A DNA stretch of 64,000 nucleotides from Holothuria scabra (lineage: Eukaryota; Echinodermata; Holothuroidea; Aspidochirotida; Holothuriidae), in NCBI GenBank assembly GCA_037179385.1, contig CM074193.1, forward strand, positions 1,927,931-1,991,930, in the 5' to 3' direction. Shown in pieces: positions 45,000-57,150 of this stretch. Numbering within the stretch: the first letter of the stretch is position 1; the number at the start of each line of letters is the position of its first letter. The translations under genes and the position numbers were made by a program. The notes under the pieces are model-generated. The model saw only the letters and a program-made list of their open reading frames with translations, was not told where the DNA came from and did no database searches.

Positions 45000-46650
45000 A
45001 TTGAATGAATTAAGGTAACATTTAGCGTACAACCATTATTGATACAGGTAAGCAAGAAAATCGAAAGATTGAAAGGTGATAGATCCCAGTTAACGCCGAC
45101 TAAAATCAGACCATTGCTCTCCGGATTTGTCTATGCACCATACATTCAGGTAGCTCTTTCGGAGAAATTAAAAAAAAGGAACAATTCGAACAATGCACCT
45201 AGATTTATATCGTAAACGAAAGTAGATAGGAACCGAAAGGACTTTGCTGTAGAGAAATTTCGTTGACAACAAAAAATTAAGGACAAAAATTCAATTGTGC
45301 ATTCACCAGTTTTGTGTAGTTTTATTTTGCAAGGTCGACCATCAATGCGACTAATGCTTACTCTTTCACAAGAAGTTTCTGTACTGGCTAACGACACCGC
45401 AGTCGTTGACCTAGTCCCTAGACCAAAATTAATGTTGATACTAGAAAAGAAGCCAGTTCAGTAATTCGATGGCATATGGATTTGCACCCAGAGAGGGCTA
45501 CAGAAGCCGAGCTCAGCACTTAGTGTATGGCGTTACCTTGTTTTCGTGCAGTTTGTGCATGCAGCACTTAGCGTAAACCTGAAGAGCAAACTCGAACGAA
45601 AATAGGGACACATTCCTACTATACAGCAGATAATAATGCATACTTCTACACGGAAAGGGCTATTTCGACAAAGTCCACTGAACACAACCACACTCGCGAT
45701 CCTTCCTTATGTTACGTTTGGTTTAAGGGGGAATGATGTCACCAAATTTTCATGTAAACTCAAACTAAGGATCAGTTGTTGTAGGTGACGGACGGTGGTT
45801 TGTTTATCCCGACAATTTGGAGAGGTGCTCATGTGAATAGCCACTTGAACGAACTACCGAACCCGCTTTTAAAATGGCAACAGCCGATCAAGAAATCCCT
45901 TGTTAAGCCCGAGTACACAACTGATACCTTCTCCAAATGTCGTTGAAAAGCTTTTTTCTTCATGAGTGTTTCTCGTTAGTAAAAGGGACAATATAATCCA
46001 GTTTTAATAAGTTTATCCCTTTTAAGTACCGTTCAAATCATGAACGGCATTTTAATTGATGAGACAATAATTTTGCCACTACATTATTCAATGTACCATA
46101 GCAGAATTAAAATTTTATATACTTTTGATAACAAACGTCTTTGTTAAGAAAACCATGGGGGAGACTTGCAAGGCAAATAGGAGGTTAATATTACATTAAA
46201 CCGACATTTTAAAATAAAGGTGGTTACACTTCTTATTCCCGTAAAATTTATTATGTCATATTACGTCTAACTTCCCTAAGGCATCTCCTTCAGTTTACCG
46301 TTGCAGTATGTGTCTAGCCAGACCATATTCTGGAGTCGGCGATAGTTTTTTCAAGGTAGACAAATGTTTATAGCCTTATTAAATCAAAGTTCATACTCTC
46401 CCTGGAGTAAACGTTTTTTTCGAAAGGGACAGTGGCGCCGCTTCGTCTCCTACCTTGGAAGCTGGCCTGCGTTAGGAATCCACCCTCCACTTGACTCTCT
46501 AACTGTGTGTCCATATTTATCTGCGAATTTTTATATCATGGATTTGTAAACAGTTGAAGCAGTGTGCCTTTTCCTATTAAATAAAACATTGCAAGTTTAA
46601 ATCACATTTGGGAAACACTTATCTTTCTTCTTCAACTTCGTACATCTAAT
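45000..46650. other. intronic stretch, nothing recognised
   Basis: AT-rich intron sequence without long frames or clear repeats. A G/C-run pair near 46705-46745 (ACGGGGGACACGGG...GAGCCCCCTTCCCC) may be the end of a decayed hAT-like element. Confidence 0.45.
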
Positions 46651-47214
46651 TTCACCAATTGAAAGAAACAGAGGATGAGGTTTGGGTGTGTGCTATCCTA
46701 AGGCGGAATTACGGGGGACACGGGTGGCACGAGCCCCCTTCCCCTCCACTTTTCCAGAACTTGGGGTTTATTTTACGCCTTAGTCCGGTTGCTTTTGTTA
46801 CAAAAATACAAACTGGAACTGACAGAGCTACGCGAGTGATAATTAATTAAGTTGTATAATGTTTAAACAGGTCATATACTGCACTGAAAACTAAATAAAA
46901 ACAATATTCTTTCAATAAATGTCTCAACGCTGTTTGTTTGTTTTTTTGTTTTTCTTTTTTTCTCGACACGCTTCGCGTGCACCCGTTTTGAATATGTCAG
47001 GATTCGGGGTTACTTCTTGTAGAATACCTCTTCCATTGTCACTGAAACTTAGCACGAGTGCCCGGGACGTTCACAGCTGAAGGTCTACCATAACTAGTGA
47101 AAGGGAGATGCAGGGAGACGGTCGTCCTCTGGACTCCTTCTCTGCCCAAGTGCCCCAAGCTTTCTGAAAGGACGATGATCTTATATTTCCCTAATCTGGA
47201 GCTCCACTCTTTTT

Positions 47215-47765
47215 CGGCTGAAGTGAAAAGGGGCCACCCTTTCTCTAATTTCCATTAATTTCTCTATTGAGATGTCTCAATAGTCTATTTTTTGGCGTGT
47301 TCTGTGCGTGCCATCACAGAAAAGGACTCTGTAAAAATCTCATGGAAAGGGCTCTATAGGAAACCAACGGTACGTTTTTGCTTAGTACAAATATCCTCAA
47401 GGGTCACCCTTATTCAGCTGTAGTGAAAAGGGACCACTCTTTGCCTAATTTTATTTCAATTTCACTACTGAGATGAAGTAATAATTCATTTTGTCGGCGC
47501 GCTCCCCTTCACAGCTAACGGCTCTGTGAAAGTCACCTGGAACAGACTATGTAGGAAACCAGAGTATATTTGTGTTTCAGTAAGAACGTCTTTAGGGGGC
47601 CACCGTTATTCGGCTAAGGTTAAAAGTGGCCCAACCTTCCTCTAATTTTCTTTCAGTTTCATTTCTGAGAAGTCTTAAACGTTAATTTTTCGGCGCTCTC
47701 CGCGCACCCCATTATAGACAAAGGCTGAATTCACATCACATGAAAGGCACCCTAGCTTTCTGAAA
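47215..47765. repeat. three diverged tandem units of about 200 bp
   Basis: GTGAAAAGGGGCCACC (47223), GTGAAAAGGGACCAC (47424) and TTAAAAGTGGCCCA (47620) each open a unit running through CCTAATTT, TCA(A)TTTC, a GAGA-GT block, GGCG-GCTC and a GGCTCTGT-AA-like segment. Internal period is about 200 bases, with strong divergence. Confidence 0.7.
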
Positions 47766-47969
47766 AGAAGATCTGGCGCACCAAGGAGGGGGCCCCTGAA
47801 GAACCTCAATTTTAAGTAATTCATTCTCCTTCCCCGCACCCTCTGCATTATCGATTCACGCCGATTTTAATCATACGGAGCAAGGATATAATTGAAGAAA
47901 GTCAAATTGTGATGTTTGTGTTCTGTTAAGTGCCCATTTTACGTAATTTAAAGTTGAAGATAAAATGCA

Positions 47970-48075
47970 TCAGTTCCGGGGGCTTTGCCCCTGGACACCA
48001 CCAGGGACCCTAAGGCGGGCCCCTGGACCCCACTTTAGGGCGAGCGCTTCGAGCTCCCACGGCGCCTTTGGCGCC
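47970..48075. repeat. GC-rich repeat, relative at 52105-52215
   Basis: GGGGCTTTGCCCCTG, CACCAGGG-CCCTAAG and CCCTGGACCCC words occur here and again at 52110-52175. A shorter related stretch is GGGTCCAGGGGCCCTGGACC near 15575. Its position beside hAT-like sequence suggests a transposon component. Confidence 0.6.
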
Positions 48076-48879
48076 GTTTGGTAGTCAGCCCAAATTTGCC
48101 CCCTCACTTTCACAGATCACAAATCCCGTCCCTGGTGCTGCCCCTCTAGTAGAAGTACCCTGGTGGCCTCACTGAATTAAATGTTGGAATATAGTCTTAA
48201 AGATATAAGGGAGAAGTCCGACATTGTGGTTACCCTCCCCTCGCCCAGTGTCCAATGCTCAAAAATAATGACTATGAATGTGGTTATTCTTGGAAATATA
48301 TGATGATACTTTGGCGGTTTTCAAAAGTACGTAGTAAAACTTCTTCTAAAAAAATGTTTGCAAATTAAGTACGCACTTGATATAACACACCATGCTGCCA
48401 TGGCTTCTTTCATTGAATAACATCTGCATTTATCGTACTACACGGGACACCGCACTTCATCCCCTTCTCCGCCTGGGGCATCCATTTTTTGGGACGCCTT
48501 CAGTCCCCCCATTATTTTAGCAACTCCCTGTTTAGCAGGCCTTTATGCGGTCAGTTTAGGTTGTCGAAACACAATGCCGGTATGATTTTCAATTTATCCT
48601 GGTATTTTTTCTTATTTTTAAAGAAACTAGCTCCTTATCACGTAATTAGTCTCGAGGACAACAAGAAAACACACAGTTTACACTTTAATCACGCAATGTA
48701 ATAATCTTCACTGTAAACTTTTAACAAACGGTAGCCTTATGAACAGCACCAAGTGAAATGGTAAATAAGAAGTCTCGGTATAATAAGAAGGAAGCTCTGA
48801 CCTAAAGAACCGTCTTCAGTAAACGGTCGTTAATTTTTAGACGCAACCAGCAACAATTGTTAAGTCGTATGGCATTCTA

Positions 48880-49033
48880 AGTTGTACATCAAGGGATAGA
48901 AGACGTACCATACCAGTAACAAATCTATGCATGTTTAATTTATGTGAAGTTTTCGTTCATCATGAGTCATTTCTGCAATAATTTATTAATCTATGGATAA
49001 TAAATTTTGAGATTTATAAAAAAAAAAAAAAAG
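48880..49033 (+). pseudogene. possible retroposed 3' end with poly(A)
   Basis: AATAAA at 48999-49004 is followed 13 bases later by a run of 16 A (49018-49033), the spacing of a cleaved and polyadenylated transcript copied back into DNA. It is antisense to the SLC22 intron. Upstream sequence is AT-rich and shows no recognisable coding content, so the source and left border are unknown. Confidence 0.3.
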
Positions 49034-49979
49034 CGTACACTGAAAAGGGGATGTGGGTCCGAACTACATGCAAACATTATCTAAGAAGAAATGTTCAGAT
49101 TTTCTGGCTGGGAATGACGCCGGAGGGTGCATAACCTTGGAGAAGGGAATATATTTTTCGAGGAGGGACCATGGGACTAAATGAAGAAGGGACAATAGAA
49201 GGTGGGCAGAAAGTGAACAGGTTTGGAAATATGACTCTTTGTTTAAGATGATTTGGCAAATTGTCCATAAATCGATTTCGAAACCTTATTCAGTCTCTCG
49301 AATGGGAAATCTGACGTGAATGTTTATCTCCCGAATCAGAAGTCGCGCATTTTAGAAAAAAAGCACAAAAGGAACCACCAAGCATCCAGCGATTTTTATT
49401 CTAAGGGGGAGTGGGATTGCCTCTTGAAGACAGTCCAAATCTGAAATAAAACAAATCTGAAATTGCAACCACAACGTCTGGGGGCAAGTTTGTATGCCCT
49501 CAAACATGGTTGAAATACTCTCCGTGACAAGTCCCTAAAAAAGTGTGTAGGCCTTACGTTAGATTTAATCTTTGAATTTGTACTCTTGTTATATTTCTGT
49601 CTTCGAAGCAGTTACGTAAGGATTAACTTAGGCTTGCCAAACGCTAGGTGTATCTTGTGAAGTAATAGTTATCCTAACAAAGGGGTCTATAGCCTACTGT
49701 TCTTTTTGTCTGCACTTAGGGTTACCATGTATAGACCTATATATTTATTTTCTCGCAAGGGGGACACGCATCGCCACCCTGGTGAAGGGTCTAAGAGGAG
49801 GGGAAAGGAGGGGATTTTGGAAATTTTGTTGGTTTTCAATTGTGTCTAGATGCAAATGGTGCAATATTTGTTGCAATTACTTAAGTTTCTGTTAACTTGA
49901 TTGAAGCAAAAAAGCAACCAACACAGTACTGCATTAGTTGATTATATTCAGGCATAATATCGGCCAACAAACGTGCAAG

Positions 49980-51795
49980 GACGCTAATTTACTGAATTTA
50001 GTACGTACCAAAGTATGTTGGCACAGAAACAATCATGGACAGTTAAGTGGTTACGATTTTCGTAACCCCATTTTCCACTTTTTACCTTTTTTCGATTTCT
50101 AGGGATGCACGAGATCATTCCAAAATCATACTTGGTGTGGTGGGTCGAATATTTGGGTCTATTAGCTCAAAAAGCTGTTATCGTTACTTCACAGAAAACC
50201 ACAACACAATGCCCAAAATTTTCGAATATCCAAATTCTTTCAAGCATTTGCCCGAAAATGGAAAAGTATCACAGTAAGGGTAACATAGTTACGAAAGGTT
50301 AAGAGATAAAAAAAAAAATCGCGACACATTTGTGAAGCCTGTGGCTTAAAAGAAACAATTATTCTTGAGTCTGTTTTTAAATCTTGTGTAACACAATACC
50401 CGGAATGACCGATTATTTCAATAGCTTCATATCTTTGCCGAAAAGCAGAAGATGCTATATTTAATTTTCATGGAAAATAAGAAAGATCTGCGACACATTT
50501 GGGTAGAATGTGAAAAAAGGTTTTCATCATCCCAAATTCAAACTCTGGTCTCGCAAAAATTTGTCTGAAATGATCAAATAATCGGGCAAAGGTTAAAAAG
50601 TGCTGCGACTTTTTCAACTGCCAAATTAATTCAACGGATGGACAGAAGGGTGCTCAGGTGCCCAAAAGTTTGCCATCTATCCTGCTCTAGAGCCAAATAT
50701 GGGCAATGGTAATAAGAATCGGGTAATTTGTTTTTTGATACTTTAATGATGCAGGGTGAGAATGTTTTCCAGTAAGTCTGCTTGAAAATTCATTTCAACA
50801 CACCTTGTGACGTGACAATTCTGTCAATAAGTGTTACTAACAGAAGAAAAATCATCTACTTCATTTCATCCAATGGTAGTGATACATTTTATCTTGTTCT
50901 TCTGATCAAAATAGCGACTGCTAAGATCCCCATAAGGCTATTTTTCAAAAGTAAAATCATATAAAGTAGGAAGTTCGAGCACACAATTTCACAAAATTTG
51001 TTTTCAATTAGTAGTGATACCGTTTATTTGGTAATTTTCTGATCAAATAGCGACTGCTTAAATCCCCCTATAAGCCTGGGAAATGTCATTTTCGACTGTC
51101 TCAGCCTCTCAGGGGTCCGATTTTTCAAAATTTTCTGTTCGCTTCGCGCCGACCAGTGTTGAAGATCCACGCAGATAGTCTTCCTAGTAGCATTTAAGGT
51201 TCAAGTAAACATTTTTTGTGCAAACAGAGCCTCGAATTAGCGACATCTAAGACCCCCTTTAAGCATAGGAAATGACATTTGTGACTGTCTGAAGTGGTCA
51301 GATTTTTCAAAATTTCCTGTACGTTTCGCCCCAACTTATGATGGTGATCCACTTAGACCGCTTCATAGCAGAATTTAAGTTTCAAGTGACCATTTTTTAC
51401 AAAAGGAAACTCAAAAGAGCGACTGCTTAGATCCCCATATAAGACCGGGAAATGCCATTTTCAACTGTCTGAGGAGTCGGATATACAAAAATGTTTTGTA
51501 CGCTTCGCGCCAACCAATGGTGGCGCTCCGCTTAGTCTTTCTGGCTGAATTATAGTTTGGAACGAACGTACGTTTATCTGAAATTGAAACTTGAAAAAGT
51601 GACTGCTTGGATCCCCTTAACAAGTCTGGGAAATGTCATTTTTTACTGTCTTAGAGGTAGAAATTTTCAAATTTTCTGGACGCTCCGCGCCAACCAGTGG
51701 TGGCGCCCCGCTTTGACTGTCTCACGGGCAGAATTACATGTTTCGGGCAAAACTCTTCTGCCCCCAAACTGGAACGCTCTCCTACGCCTCTGGAA
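49980..51795. mobile_element. diverged relative of the 41129-44910 element, right end near 51795
   Basis: Blocks parallel those at 41370-41560: ACACATT-GGG-AG, GAAAA--TTTTC-TCA, TCGGGCAAA-GTT, a TTTTAATTGCCA-like stretch and CCAAAA-TTTGCC. The right end (CTGCCCCCAAACTGGAACGC, then TCTCCTACGCCTCTG) matches the other element's CCCCAACTGAAATGC and CGTACGCCTATG end. I could not find a matching left end. Confidence 0.6.
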
Positions 51796-52075
51796 ATACC
51801 TTGCTCAGGCGTGCACTGGAACAGCTGCTTGCAACATTCAGCAGGATTCCGGATTTGCGATCCTAGGATACATAGTCCAGTGGAGTATTGAACTGAACAA
51901 ATCAGTATCTCAAAAGTGTGTTTTTAATCTTGGAATCACAAATTTTTCTCACCAGAATTAGAGACAAATAAACCTGGCAAATGTCATTTCCAGCCATCTA
52001 AGAGGATTTAAAATCCAAAATTTTCTTGGTACGCCCCGCGCCAACCGATGGTGGCGTTACGCTTAGATAGTAAAC
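51065..52075 (+). repeat. array of five hairpin modules
   Basis: Module cores end near 51150, 51332, 51511, 51690 and 52042. The first four are spaced by 182, 179 and 179 bases. Each has GGGAAATG-CATTT, C-GACTGTCT-, TTTTCAAAATTTTCTG-ACG, then C-CGCGCCAACC and GATGGTGGCG, with the early units degenerate. The cores at 51690 and 52042 are cleanest. Confidence 0.85.
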
Positions 52076-52104
52076 TCCAGTCACCCCTACAAAAGTATTC
52101 AGTC

Positions 52105-52215
52105 CCCTATGGACCCCTACCAGGGCTTTGCCCCTGAAACTCCACCAGGGGTCCTTAAGCGACCCTGGACCCCATGCCGATGGGGTTTTGTGCTTCGCGC
52201 AAAATCGGACGTCTT
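52105..52215. repeat. GC-rich repeat related to 47970-48075
   Basis: CAGGGCTTTGCCCCTGAAAC, CCACCAGGGGTCCTTAAGCG and ACCCTGGACCCCATG, then CGCTTCGCGC-type words. It directly follows the module array. Confidence 0.6.
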
Positions 52216-52929
52216 ACGGTGTCACCATTTTGTCGGCTTCAAAAAACTTGTGCCCCCAATAAAAAACATCTTCCGCCGTCAATGTAATAGAGTACACCCG
52301 GAATTAAATTCTCATTGACCGTATAGTCCGTTGAAGTAATGATTACTCACTTTCAAGACCATGTTTTGAAAGCTTGGGAGTTTCATAGTGGCTCAAAATA
52401 TTGAAACAGTTAACATCATGTTGCATCTCGGCCCCCTTTTCTTAGACATTCAGCGGGGCAGGGGTCCCTGAAAATGAAGAATTCGGATTTTTTTCTAATT
52501 GTGAGACCGGTCTGCTGTGTGGTTTTGACAACTCATGAAATTACGAAATTCCCAATCAAATTTCTCTAATGAAAGCTCCATACTTATTATTTGATTTAAG
52601 AAAGCAAAATTTTCCCTCGCGCTTCGCGCTCCGCAAATTGCGATTCCTTAGCAGAAGCCTACTCGCTAATATCTTCACTTTGGTAAACTTTTCCGAACTC
52701 TGCAAGTGACAAAATCTATTTGTGCTATTTTCATGAATTTTCTTTCATAAAATTCCATACTTTCTCCATTACAAGTTCAAAAAATATCTTCGGAGAGCCT
52801 CATTACGTAGACGTTGGATAAAATTTGCATGCTTGCCTACCACCCCCATTTCCCATTTCCTGAATTCTCATAGGCATCAGAGACTAAACAACAGCCGTAC
52901 ATATGATGGCGCTTCGCTCAGTGTACATT

Positions 52930-52994
52930 TGATGTCCCATCTACATGCAGATCCCCCCCCCCCCCCACTGCAAATTCCTGGATCCGCCACTGAT
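52930..52994 (-). mobile_element. hAT-like terminus (CAGTGGCGGATCC type)
   Basis: Read on the minus strand, CAGTGGCGGATCCAGGAATT is followed by a long G-run. This is the same architecture as the ends at 42596 and 62654. Only one end can be identified. Confidence 0.6.
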
Positions 52995-53409
52995 TGCGTA
53001 AGGTAATGATTAACACCCATTACATCAATAAAAAAAACTAGATCTGTGTTGCCATGACGACAACAGTTATACAATGCTGATACAAAAAAAAAGAACTTTC
53101 AGATAAGGTAGACCTGCAATACGGAAAAGAAAAACATACGCTGACTGCTATCTTAATTTTGACCCTGTCCTTTCGATATTGACCCCAACTTCATTGAATT
53201 AGATATGAGGATGCATGTGACCTTGAACGTTGCCAAGCGACGGTGACGTCATCCGAATGCCCGAAGAGGATACTTGTGACATTGAAAGTTGCTTAGCAAC
53301 AATAACTTCATCCCTATACTGGCACCTGATTGGTCGAGGACTGGATAGCTGGATCTAACTAGTGGAATATGAATGCATGTAAACATTCCTCTGGTGATGA
53401 TCAGTTTAA

Positions 53410-53567
53410 AGGTCTATATCTCTCACCCAAACATTTCCAGTTCTCCTAAGATATTTACTTAAGCCTTTCCCCAAAAGTCTAAACTTGCTGTCGATCAAAG
53501 AGCTGTGCCAATTGAAAAATTATGTGGGCTATCACAAAATTTGCAGTTTGGGTGAGAATCGATTGCC
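53410..53567. mobile_element. TTAA-target MITE (family 1), 158 bp
   Basis: TTAA lies at 53406-53409 and 53568-53571. The inverted ends AGGTCTATATCTCTCACCCA and AGGCAATCGATTCTCACCCA both continue AAC. It is the shortest of the three copies, with clean borders. Confidence 0.9.
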
Positions 53568-54329
53568 TTAAAAGGGGAATATTGTGTTTAAAATGCCTTA
53601 ACAAAGAGCACAAAGAAAATTGCTCGGACAATATTCAAAATGTCAGTGTAAATCATAAACCTTGAACCCCAGCAGTAGCTACATCTCTCCCAAATGCTTT
53701 GCGCAAGAGGAGCCATTGACGTTGCATCGTTTGAAAATTTGAAAGTTTGGGTGAAAAAATTATTCTTGAGCAACAAATAACTGAACTTCTATCTGTGGGA
53801 AACTTATTTTTTTTTTTTTTTTGAAAAGAAGACCACCATTCCGCTTTATTTTTGATATTCTATCACCCTGTGTCAATAAAAATTATTTTTAAGGGGATGA
53901 TTTTTCATGCAAATACAGGCAATATTTCACTTTTCGAAACACAATGTAACAAAAGCGAGAGAGTAGCTGCGGTATCCCAGTTAACATTTAGTCTCAGTAG
54001 ATTATAGTGTAATGAGGCAAGAAAACTGTCTGTGAATGTAAAGCTCTACAAATTGGAAGTATGAAGAAAATCCAATGTTGCTTTACGGGGCGTGAAAATA
54101 TATTGGGTGCTGTGTATTTTTTCAATCATACCCTGAGAAATCACGGAAAATGATTTATTCTTAGTAGTCTGCTCTCGGTCTAATAAACCCGCCACATCTT
54201 GAAAAATTCAGTTTGTTTCCCATTTGATGGGTAATACTTGTGTTCTAAACAAGGATTGAGTCACATGGACTAGCTTAGGAACAATATGAATATATATCTA
54301 AAAGTATTGACCAAACACTGTGCCAATTT

Positions 54330-54560
54330 TCTTTAAAAGAAGGGTTTAAGGTCTCAACAAGTTTTGGCATGTAGAGGTACTTATTCTACGCTCTTAAGCT
54401 GAAATTTGCATTGAAAATCTCTATCTGAGTTCAACCAGATTCTTTGGAACTCAAACTTATGCCTTGAAATGCGATGTGGTGTTCTCGAGATATAAGCAAG
54501 GAAAGTTGTCACATTTTCAGCAAAAAATGAACTTAAATCAAACACATATGACATTGCATC
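54330..54560. repeat. dispersed repeat related to the interior of 11399-14276
   Basis: TTAAAAGAAGGG-TTA-GGTC, a TTTGCATT/TTGGATT stretch and TGTGGTGTTCTCGAGATATA parallel 12205-12340. The last word also recurs in the 16560-17100 foldback. Confidence 0.55.
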
Positions 54561-55148
54561 CTCACACTTTAAAATTTAAGGCCTATTTTTTCCTTAATAA
54601 TCCCATGTTGTCAAAATTTGGTTGAATAAAGGGCATGAGATTTTCAAAAATTTTGCCTTTCCCACAGGTAGGTCCCATTCCTGTTAACTTCAAGGACAAC
54701 ACAAGAGTCTGAAAAACAATGGGAAACAAAGCATCCATGTCATATAGGAAGTGATATAATATTTTCTGACGTCAAGCTCACTTTCGAGTACTGACCTACT
54801 GAATTCTTTTACTGCTATCGCGAGAAATACTTGTCCGACTTGATTGGAGGTTTCACTTTAATGTGAATATTTGGTTCCCCCTTTATATATAAAATGAAAT
54901 TTTCGCGTAAACTTCCCGAGGCTCTTTAAGTACCACAGATTCCTCTAACTTCGATACAGTTTTGACACTGTTTGCGACAGGAGACAAGTGACTAAGGTGT
55001 CATCAGCTGAATAGATGTCAAAAATATGTGCAAATGAGGTGTTCAAAGGCCACGAGATGTTGAAAGTAGAAAAGACATACTTCTTAACCGTGGTTTTACA
55101 ATTTTAGCAAAATAGATTTGCTGTTAAAGGGGAAGTTTAAGCAAAAAA

Positions 55149-55545
55149 TTAATTTTTATATGTGAAAGAGAAACAAAATCTACACAGTGTTGAGTTTTGA
55201 CCTTGACATTGATAGGAAAAGGAGTTCCTATGGGGATGGCTAAGTTTGAAAAGTACTCATGCCACTTATGCAATCACATTTTAATAATATGGCATTGTTG
55301 AGGAGAAAATCCAGTCTAAAGTTTAAAGAAAAACAAAAGACTGCCCATTAAATGTGGCGATGTAATGTCATATGTGCTTGCTCCAAGTTCACTTTTTGTT
55401 GAAAATGTGAAAACTTGACCTGTTCATATCTTGTGAACCACACGTCAGATTCCAATGCAAACTTCACCAAAATGCTTGGAATAAGCACCCCTCTAACGTA
55501 CCAAATCCTGTTGTGACCATAAACCATTTAACTTGGAAGAAACCG
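55149..55545. repeat. partner of the 40314-40850 dispersed repeat
   Basis: Shares TTTTTATATGTGAAAGAG, TGATGTCATATGTGCTTGCT, AAGTTCACTTTTTGTTG and CATATCTTGTGAACCACACG blocks in the same order. The copies differ by indels. Confidence 0.75.
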
Positions 55546-56534
55546 AAAAATACCTTCTGGAAAGAGGAAGGGAGAGAGTAGGCCAACGTCTTATGTATTG
55601 CTAACATTAGCGGTAAGTAAAAATGTCTACGTCGTGCTCAAGATTTAATTAATCACATGATATCGTTCCCCCTTCTTTTGTCGGAAAATCAGATTTTTTA
55701 AAATACTTTCCTGTACGCTCCCTGCCCAACGAAATTGTTCCCTTAGCAGCATGTGAAACGGACGGCGCACCTCTGAAATCACCGAGTGGAAAAAAAATCA
55801 GCTGATCGAGGGGGAGGGGGTACCGGTAGTTTCTCCGACGTAGTCTAACAGAATCTGGTCGAGCACCACAAGCACACCCATTGACCTGGATGTGTGTTTC
55901 GATATGCTTCAGGTTGTCTCAAAAAATCAATTTCGCATTTCAGCCCTCCTAAAAACGCAAAAGTTTTTCCAAAGACAAACCGTCCGCTTAAGACCCATAG
56001 AACAGCGAATTCTCAAGCCCAGCAAACCCTCCGTTGTAACTACTAAGCTTGTTCCTTTTCAATCGGTAACCCCAAAATCACGACAGCTCTGACATTTCCA
56101 GTTTACCTACTATCTGTACATTCGTCATTCGGAGACATCATTTTGCGTTGAGCCAGTTTCGATGGTAAAAACTTCCGATGTCGAGTGTCCCAGTAGACCT
56201 CCACTCATGTCAGTTGGTGGAATTAAATTTACACCCCACTTCACAACTCTTGCGCACGCCAGTGCCCTTCCTTTCGAACTGTCAGGCTTGCTACGACCCT
56301 ATTTTCCAGCCACTATAGACTAGGCTTTTCTTGTGTTTTCCTTTGCTTACTTATGTACAATAATTCATTTGTAATTAAAAATTATTCACTCCATTTGCAT
56401 GAAGGCGGGTTCATTAAAGCGAAAAAACAACGAAAAAAAATCACAAAACAAAAACAAAAAAAAAAAACATAGTATGTTTCAAAATGTGTCAAATAGCACC
56501 ATCTTGTGCATGCAATAACAAACTACTCAGTGGG

Positions 56535-56735
56535 TGGCTTGGATACTGATTGATTTAAACCTGACCAGATGTTGCTTACTTTGGCAAACACAGTAACATT
56601 CAACCACTCTCGAGGCCTACATGTTTTTATGAATATCCAAAGAATTTTTCGGTGTTAACTTTTTTAGGCGATAGGAATGTGACTGAAAAGGGAATATGTC
56701 ATACAGCTTGCTACGTAGGTGAGTCTGGAGGTGCC
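56535..56735. repeat. partner of the 6520-6735 dispersed repeat
   Basis: Same block order as the 6.5-kb copy (GATTTAAAC, CAGATGTTGC, ATCCAAAGAAT, GGAATATG, GCTACG). Strongly diverged. Confidence 0.5.
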
Positions 56736-56939
56736 TCATTTCAGTTGGAAAAACATCCAGCCGGTCAGAATGTTCTTAAACGTTAACGACTCAAACGTAT
56801 AGCTATTGTGCAATATAGCTTTGAAATTTTTTAACTGCACATCCACGAAAGTCACAGTACCATAGTGAAGGGAAAATTTCCATTTCTTTGTTCTAAAAAA
56901 TAAAGTAGGCCTCTGGTTAGCTGCAATTCACTCGACTAG

Positions 56940-57150
56940 AGATACTGAGAGGTGTTATTTCCAGCAATCTGAGAAGTATGTTTAGCCAACATTTTCTATT
57001 AACTCTACGCGCTAATCAATTGTGGCACTTCTCTGATAATTTTTGCGCCACGACTTTAATTTAATACTTCGCAACCCTCAGCCACCAACCCCTTGCTTCT
57101 TATAGCCTTCTATCTTCCTCAAATAAAAATTCTGGTTACGTCACTCAACA
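56940..57150. mobile_element. decayed hairpin module with hAT-like right end
   Basis: The module skeleton survives (TATTTCCAGCAATCTGAGA, then ACGCGCTAATCAATTGTGGC), followed by AAAAATTCTGGTTACGTCAC. This parallels the 44140-44161 end, where the module is followed by AAAATCCATCC and TGGCTACGCCACTG. Methylation-type decay of CpG would explain many differences. Confidence 0.5.
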
